From Primulina eburnea (lineage: Eukaryota > Streptophyta > Magnoliopsida > Lamiales > Gesneriaceae): DNA of 64,000 bases. This document shows positions 59,300-64,000 of this stretch, piece after piece. A program made the translations under genes and the position numbers. The stretch's first letter is position 1, and each line of letters opens with the position of its first letter. The notes under the pieces were generated by a model that was given only the letters and a program-made list of their open reading frames with translations, did not search any database and had not been told where the DNA came from. The DNA is taken from positions 33,657,321 to 33,721,320 of the forward strand of contig NC_133115.1 in NCBI RefSeq assembly GCF_022965805.1, written 5' to 3'.

Positions 59300-61250
59300 C
59301 GTTCTTTATCCAGGGAATGACCAACGAGTTTTTCCATAAGCTAATCGTTTCTTCTTTGAGAAATATAATTTTCATATCAAATTTATTTTTCAATATTATC
59401 TTTTCCTTGTTAATTTGATTATGTAAAATATTTAATAAGATTTTATCTTGCTAGATAATGAGATAATTATGCAAATATTATCATGATATGGTATCACTAT
59501 TCAAATGAGTTTGTTATTAATAAAACTCATATTTTTCTTGTGTAATAGGTTTCTTTATGGAGATAAACTCTATGAGAGATGAAGTCTATAAATAAAAGGA
59601 TTCATATCATGCAAAGGAGAGATGGAGAGTTTTTCGTGGAAATGGTTTTTCGTGAAGGTGATTTTCATGAAGTGATTTTTATGAGAGTTTTTCTTGGAGT
59701 TGATTTACGTTTTGAATAGTGCTGTTGCATGTGCTGCCGTAATAGTTAGAGACATTTCAAACAACACGCGTGCAAGTGTTGGCTGAATATTGGTTTTGTT
59801 GCTCCAGTTTTTTGCATCTCGTTTTTCCTTTCTTAATTATTTTTAGTGTTGGTATTTGTTTTTAGAAATCATTTATTTTCTCAACATGATTTTAGTAGTA
59901 ATCACTATTGGTATTGTTTTCGTGTAAACTCGTTGGTTTTTATAGTGATTAATTTTTTCCCAGCACCACACAATTATTTATACTTGTGCATATTTAATCT
60001 TATCTATCTATTTATTTAAAGTCGATTTTTGTTGCAAACTTTAATATTCCGATACGTGTTGTCTTAAATGTTGTAACATTTGACATTACACATAATTCTG
60101 ATACAACACAAATTCATAATCTTACATTACTCTTATCATATAAACTCATATCTGTCAAGCAATATTCCTTACAAGTGACATTAGAGCTTACTCTTGATAT
60201 AATAAATGTTGATTCTGGTTTTTACTTTGATTGACAAAAATATCTAATGGACACATCACTTGCAAACGCAGCACTTCGACCAACAGTCCTAGATTGAACC
60301 AACTACAGTCTTTGGAAAGTCAAAATCAGATACTACATAAAATACATAGATGAACTGGCATGACAGTGTGTTATCAATGGGTGGATTTCACCGATAATGA
60401 TAGATCAAGATGGTGACAGCTTGCCAAAACCGAAAATTGACTGGACTGCTGATGAAGTTCAGAATTCAAATTACAATTCAAAGGCCTTGAATGCAATATT
60501 CACTTCAGTCGATATGAATATGTTCAGTTTGATCACAAACTGTACTTCTGCTAAGAATGCATAGGATACTCTCTAAAGATATTGTGAAGGTTCTGAGAGT
60601 GTGCGACAAACTAGAATGAGGATGCTTACTTCCAAGTTCGAGATGATGATGATGGAAGAATCTGAGAATATATTGGACTATGATCGTCGTCTACGGGAAA
60701 TTGCTAATGAAGCGTTCAGCCTCGGAGACCCCATCTCCAATAAACGATTAGTTAGAAAAGTTCTCCGTTCTTTGCCTGAAAGATTCAACGTAAAAATCTG
60801 TGCAATCGATGAAGCTAAGGACATATCTTAGATGACTATAGAAGATCTTATCAGTTCACTTCGCACTTTCGAAATGAACATGGACATGCAGAAGAAGGAT
60901 AAGGGGAAGACGGTTGCATTCCAAGTCTCAGATGACTCTTATAATGATTTTCTTCAAATATCTCAAGAGGTTAATGAATCAGATCTTTGTGAGGATTCCA
61001 TCGCCTATATCACAAAGAAATTTGTGGATTATGTGAAAAGAATCAAGGACAAAAAGAAGTCTGAGCAACCATCGAGGTTTCTGAGTTTTCCAGCACTTGA
61101 AAAGACACAAAAGTTTCCTGCTCAACAACAATTTTGACCAAAGAATGAAGACAATGGTCAATTTAATTCGAAGAAATATGAATCATTGCAATGTAAAAAA
61201 TGCAATAGATTTAGGCAATATGTAAATGAATGTGTTAATAGATTACGGAA
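59300..61250 (+). mobile_element. Copia retrotransposon relic: 5' LTR-like region and gag
   Basis: 60250-61240 encodes a broken gag: NYSLWKVKIRYYIK, then an open run from about 60601 (MRMLTSKFEMMMMEESENIL, IANEAFSLGDPISNKRLVRK, VLRSLPERFNVKI) to a TAG at 60829, a second run 60832-61137 (MTIEDLISSLRTFEMNMDMQ) and a degraded zinc knuckle CKKCNRFRQYVNEC. Several stops interrupt it; protease, integrase and RT are missing. A tgacattagagc stretch at 60177 could be a worn primer-binding region after an LTR covering roughly 59.5-60.17 kb. Confidence 0.6.
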
Positions 61251-61458
61251 CTCATATATATATTTTTAGAATAGCTTTAATTTTATTTTATTTTTCATTA
61301 AAATTTTTAAAACATTATTTTAAGAAAATAAAAGTACGAGCATTATTATTATAATATTTTTAGAATAGCTCTTTTTTTCCGAATGTTTTCTTGGACAAAG
61401 GAAATGAAAGAGACGCACTCCCTACATTATGTCTTTCTATCCATTTGTGATTTCTGAT

Positions 61459-61530
61459 GACGTGGCCCAATGGAAATCTGCCTCCTCACCGTCTTCCTCT
61501 TACGTTGATTCAATCCACTGTATAAATACC
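61459..61530 (+). promoter_or_regulatory. Probable DXS core promoter
   Basis: A gacgtggc ACGT-core element (61459-61466) overlaps a CCAAT box (61467-61471), and a TATA box tataaatac starts at 61521. The start codon is about 370 bp downstream. ACGT-core boxes bind bZIP/HY5-class factors, plausible for a plastid isoprenoid gene. Confidence 0.5.
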
Positions 61531-61893
61531 AATACTCACTATGAACGAAGCGTGGCTTCTTCAGTTTATGTGCTCCAATATTGAAGATAATCAAGCCGCT
61601 TAACTGTCCACAAATCGCTGTTCTGTAATAATTCCTGGATTTACTTTCGCTATTCAAAGCCTGTTCCTTTTTATCAATTCTAGGGATATCTTTGCGAGTT
61701 CAAAGTACAACTGGCCCATCTCAAACTACCCATATCCAGTAAAGCTGCATCTTTTTGAGAAATTAGAGTAAAGTTAGTTTTTTGCTTGGAAAAATCAGAG
61801 TAATGGTTGTTTCTTGCTTGGAAATCTAAAACATTATTTGGTATTTCTTGAAATTTTAGCGTGGGGATACGTGTATAGAGAAATAGCATATAT

Positions 61894-64000
61894 ATGATTG
61901 CCCTTTGTACATTTCCCTTTGCTGGGCCTGTGGGCAAGGGGGTGGGTGCAGATGCTCAAAAGCATACTACATTAGCCTCTCAGTGGCTGGGTGGAACTGA
62001 TCTGCAGTCCCACCTTGACTTCAAGAATAAGCAGGTCTGCAATTTTTTTTTTGTTCTATATTGATTTGTTGATTAAAAACAAAAATAGAGCGATTCTTCT
62101 TGAGTTTTGAGAGTACCCATGTGGTTGTTCTTGGATGAGGAAGTTTCCTTTTCTGACATTTCTGTTACAGATTGGCATTTCAATGATTTTGTCCTAGATT
62201 CGATGGATTGCTTAGCGTGCAAGAATTTGCTGCTATCTCTGTTTTTTGCATGTTGTTTTGGGTTTATAGATTAAAAGGAATTAGTTGTATTGCTATTCAG
62301 CTATCAGCCATGCAGGAGGTCTACCATTGGCATCCGCTGATTAAAATAAAAAAATTTCAAATTTTATTTCGAATTCTAGTGTCAGTTCTATGCCTACCCA
62401 AATGCCATTAAGTCGCTGCGAATCCGTCAACCTAAAAATCTTAGATCCACCCTCGAGCTGGAATTTAATCAGTGGATTGAAATGGATGCTTTGTGCTATG
62501 TTTGTGTTGAAGGCAAGAAAAAAGTCTACCGTGGTCCATGGGTCATTGTCAGAACGAGGAGAGTATTACTCACAGAAGCCTCCAACTCCTCTTTTGGATA
62601 CTATCAATTATCCCATCCATATGAAGAATCTCTCCATAAAGGTATTGCAAGTGTTTGAAAGTCAAGCTTTTATATTTTCTGTCAACCTTGGAGTCAGCAT
62701 TCGTTGAATACTATTTTTGGCGCAGGAATTGAATCAACTTGCAGATGAACTGCGATCTGATGTTATTTTCAATGTCTCAAAGACCGGGGGTCATCTTGGC
62801 TCAAGCCTCGGCGTAATTGAGCTCACTGTGTCACTGCATTATGTTTTCAATGCTCCTCAAGATAGAGTACTTTGGGATGTTGGCCATCAGGTGATGGTTC
62901 AATTCAATGATATCTTAAGGTTGTATGCACTGAAATTACTGTAATTGCTGTCCTTGTTTTGATGGTCTAATTCTTTATGCTGCAGTCCTATCCACACAAA
63001 ATTTTGACTGGAAGAAGGGATAAAATGTCAACTTTGAGGCAGACGGATGGTCTTTCTGGCTTTACTAAACGGTCTGAGAGTGAATATGATTGCTTTGGTG
63101 CGGGTCACAGCTCTACAACTATCTCAGCTGGATTAGGTATGATCTGACACCGAGATGAAAAATATAAACACACTTCATAAATTAGAAATAATGATGTGAT
63201 TTTATTTTGGACGGCTCTTTTGTTTCCTCATCAAGAACATGGAAACTCTCATGTTAAATTGGATGTCCATATTTTTAGCTTAATATATGTTGAAATGACT
63301 ATTGACATTTTGTAATGATAGAGCAAATGCTTTAAGTTATTGATGGAGAGGGGTGTTACTACTTAATTACTGATGGTATAGATCAACTTGTATCATCATA
63401 CATCGATAATAATTATTTATACACAAATTGGGAATTTACATTATTTTCAAGCTATTTTTTTCCACATTTCTTAACCGAGCAGGAATGGCTGTGGGAAGGG
63501 ATCTAAAAGGAAGAAAGAATAATGTAGTGGCTGTGATAGGGGATGGTGCTATGACAGCAGGGCAGGCATATGAAGCAATGAACAATGCTGGCTACCTCGA
63601 TTCTGATATGATTGTTATTCTTAACGACAACAAACAAGTTTCTTTACCAACTGCTAGCTTAGATGGACCAATCCCTCCTGTTGGTGCTTTGAGTAGTGCT
63701 CTGAGCAGGTTGCAGTCCAACCGACCTCTCAGAGAACTTAGAGAAGTTGCCAAGGTTCTTATCATTCTTTAGCATGTTAACTGGTGAAAGTATCCATTTG
63801 TCCCTGGCATTTATTTTGAATAATTGATTTATGGTGTCTGAAATGGTCACAGGGAGTTACTAAGCAGATTGGAGGGCCCATGCATGAACTTGCGTCAAAA
63901 GTGGATGAATATGCTCGTGGTTTGATCAGTGGTTCCAGGTCGACACTGTTTGAAGAGCTTGGACTTTATTATATTGGTCCAGTTGATGGTCACAATATTG
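61894..64000 (+). CDS. DXS1: 1-deoxy-D-xylulose 5-phosphate synthase (partial, 5' part)
   Basis: Six exons (61894-62034, 62513-62641, 62726-62890, 62986-63136, 63483-63754, 63853 to the window end) join in frame to about 335 of an expected ~715 aa. DXS condenses pyruvate and glyceraldehyde 3-phosphate, the first and flux-controlling step of the plastid MEP pathway. The first 47 residues ([16 protein letters not shown]...) form a plastid transit peptide. Then [77 protein letters not shown], and the thiamine diphosphate motif [18 protein letters not shown] ... NDN. The sequence fits type I (housekeeping, photosynthetic) DXS better than type II, though this is by eye. The 3' part lies outside the window. 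Confidence 0.93.

Noticed and set aside
1..64000. tRNA, rRNA, CRISPR or bacterial-type operon features
   Set aside because: No tRNA B-box-like cloverleaf, rRNA segment or regularly spaced repeat array was seen; the DNA is plant nuclear.

Overview
The window is nuclear DNA from a flowering plant. The evidence is intron-rich genes with GT-AG junctions, very AT-rich intergenic DNA, and plant-only families (HIPP, GATL, DMP, RLCK, SPL7, ERD6-like, plastid DXS). Many dispersed copies of a short element starting gtgagacggtctcac, together with the protein similarities, make me lean to an asterid such as Lamiales; that placement is an inference.

Layout. 0-10 kb: a three-exon isoprenylated heavy-metal-binding protein (HIPP) and an eight-exon AP-5 complex mu subunit, both +. 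11.7-12.8 kb: an intronless GATL glycosyltransferase (-). 13-25.5 kb: no convincing gene; it holds MITEs, a complete 265-bp Helitron, and a 4.6-kb repeat block ending in a Helitron 3' terminus between (TA)n tracts. 25.6-35.1 kb: intronless S-adenosylmethionine decarboxylase of the BUD2/SAMDC4 type (+), a decayed methionine sulfoxide reductase B (+), a tiny three-exon twin-CX9C COA4-like gene (-), a DMP/DUF679 membrane protein (-) and a PNRC-motif protein (-). 35-41 kb: MITEs, a solo LTR inside a MITE, and a 765-bp hAT deletion derivative with intact 8-bp target duplication.

41.3-52.3 kb: a nine-exon class VI receptor-like cytoplasmic kinase (+), a prolyl 4-hydroxylase locus that keeps its ends but has lost its catalytic exons and encloses a frameshifted uL18 gene copy (+), and an 18-exon ERD6-like sugar transporter (-). 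52.5-57.2 kb: a Helitron 3' end, a head-to-head MITE palindrome, a CACTA end, a Helitron Rep relic and an LTR. 57.3-59.3 kb: the 3' half of an SPL7 copper-response factor (-), broken beside a Copia gag relic. 61.9-64.0 kb: the first six exons of a plastid DXS (+), running off the window.

The genes do not form a pathway. They are independently transcribed housekeeping and membrane-trafficking genes in a repeat-rich region. No wholly new system is evident. The points most worth a second look are the broken genes (SPL7, P4H, uL18, MSRB), the PNRC-type decapping motif protein, the overlooked twin-CX9C microgene and the well-delimited transposon insertions. Exon junctions were placed by eye from frame, splice signals and remembered family sequence, with no alignment or transcript data.
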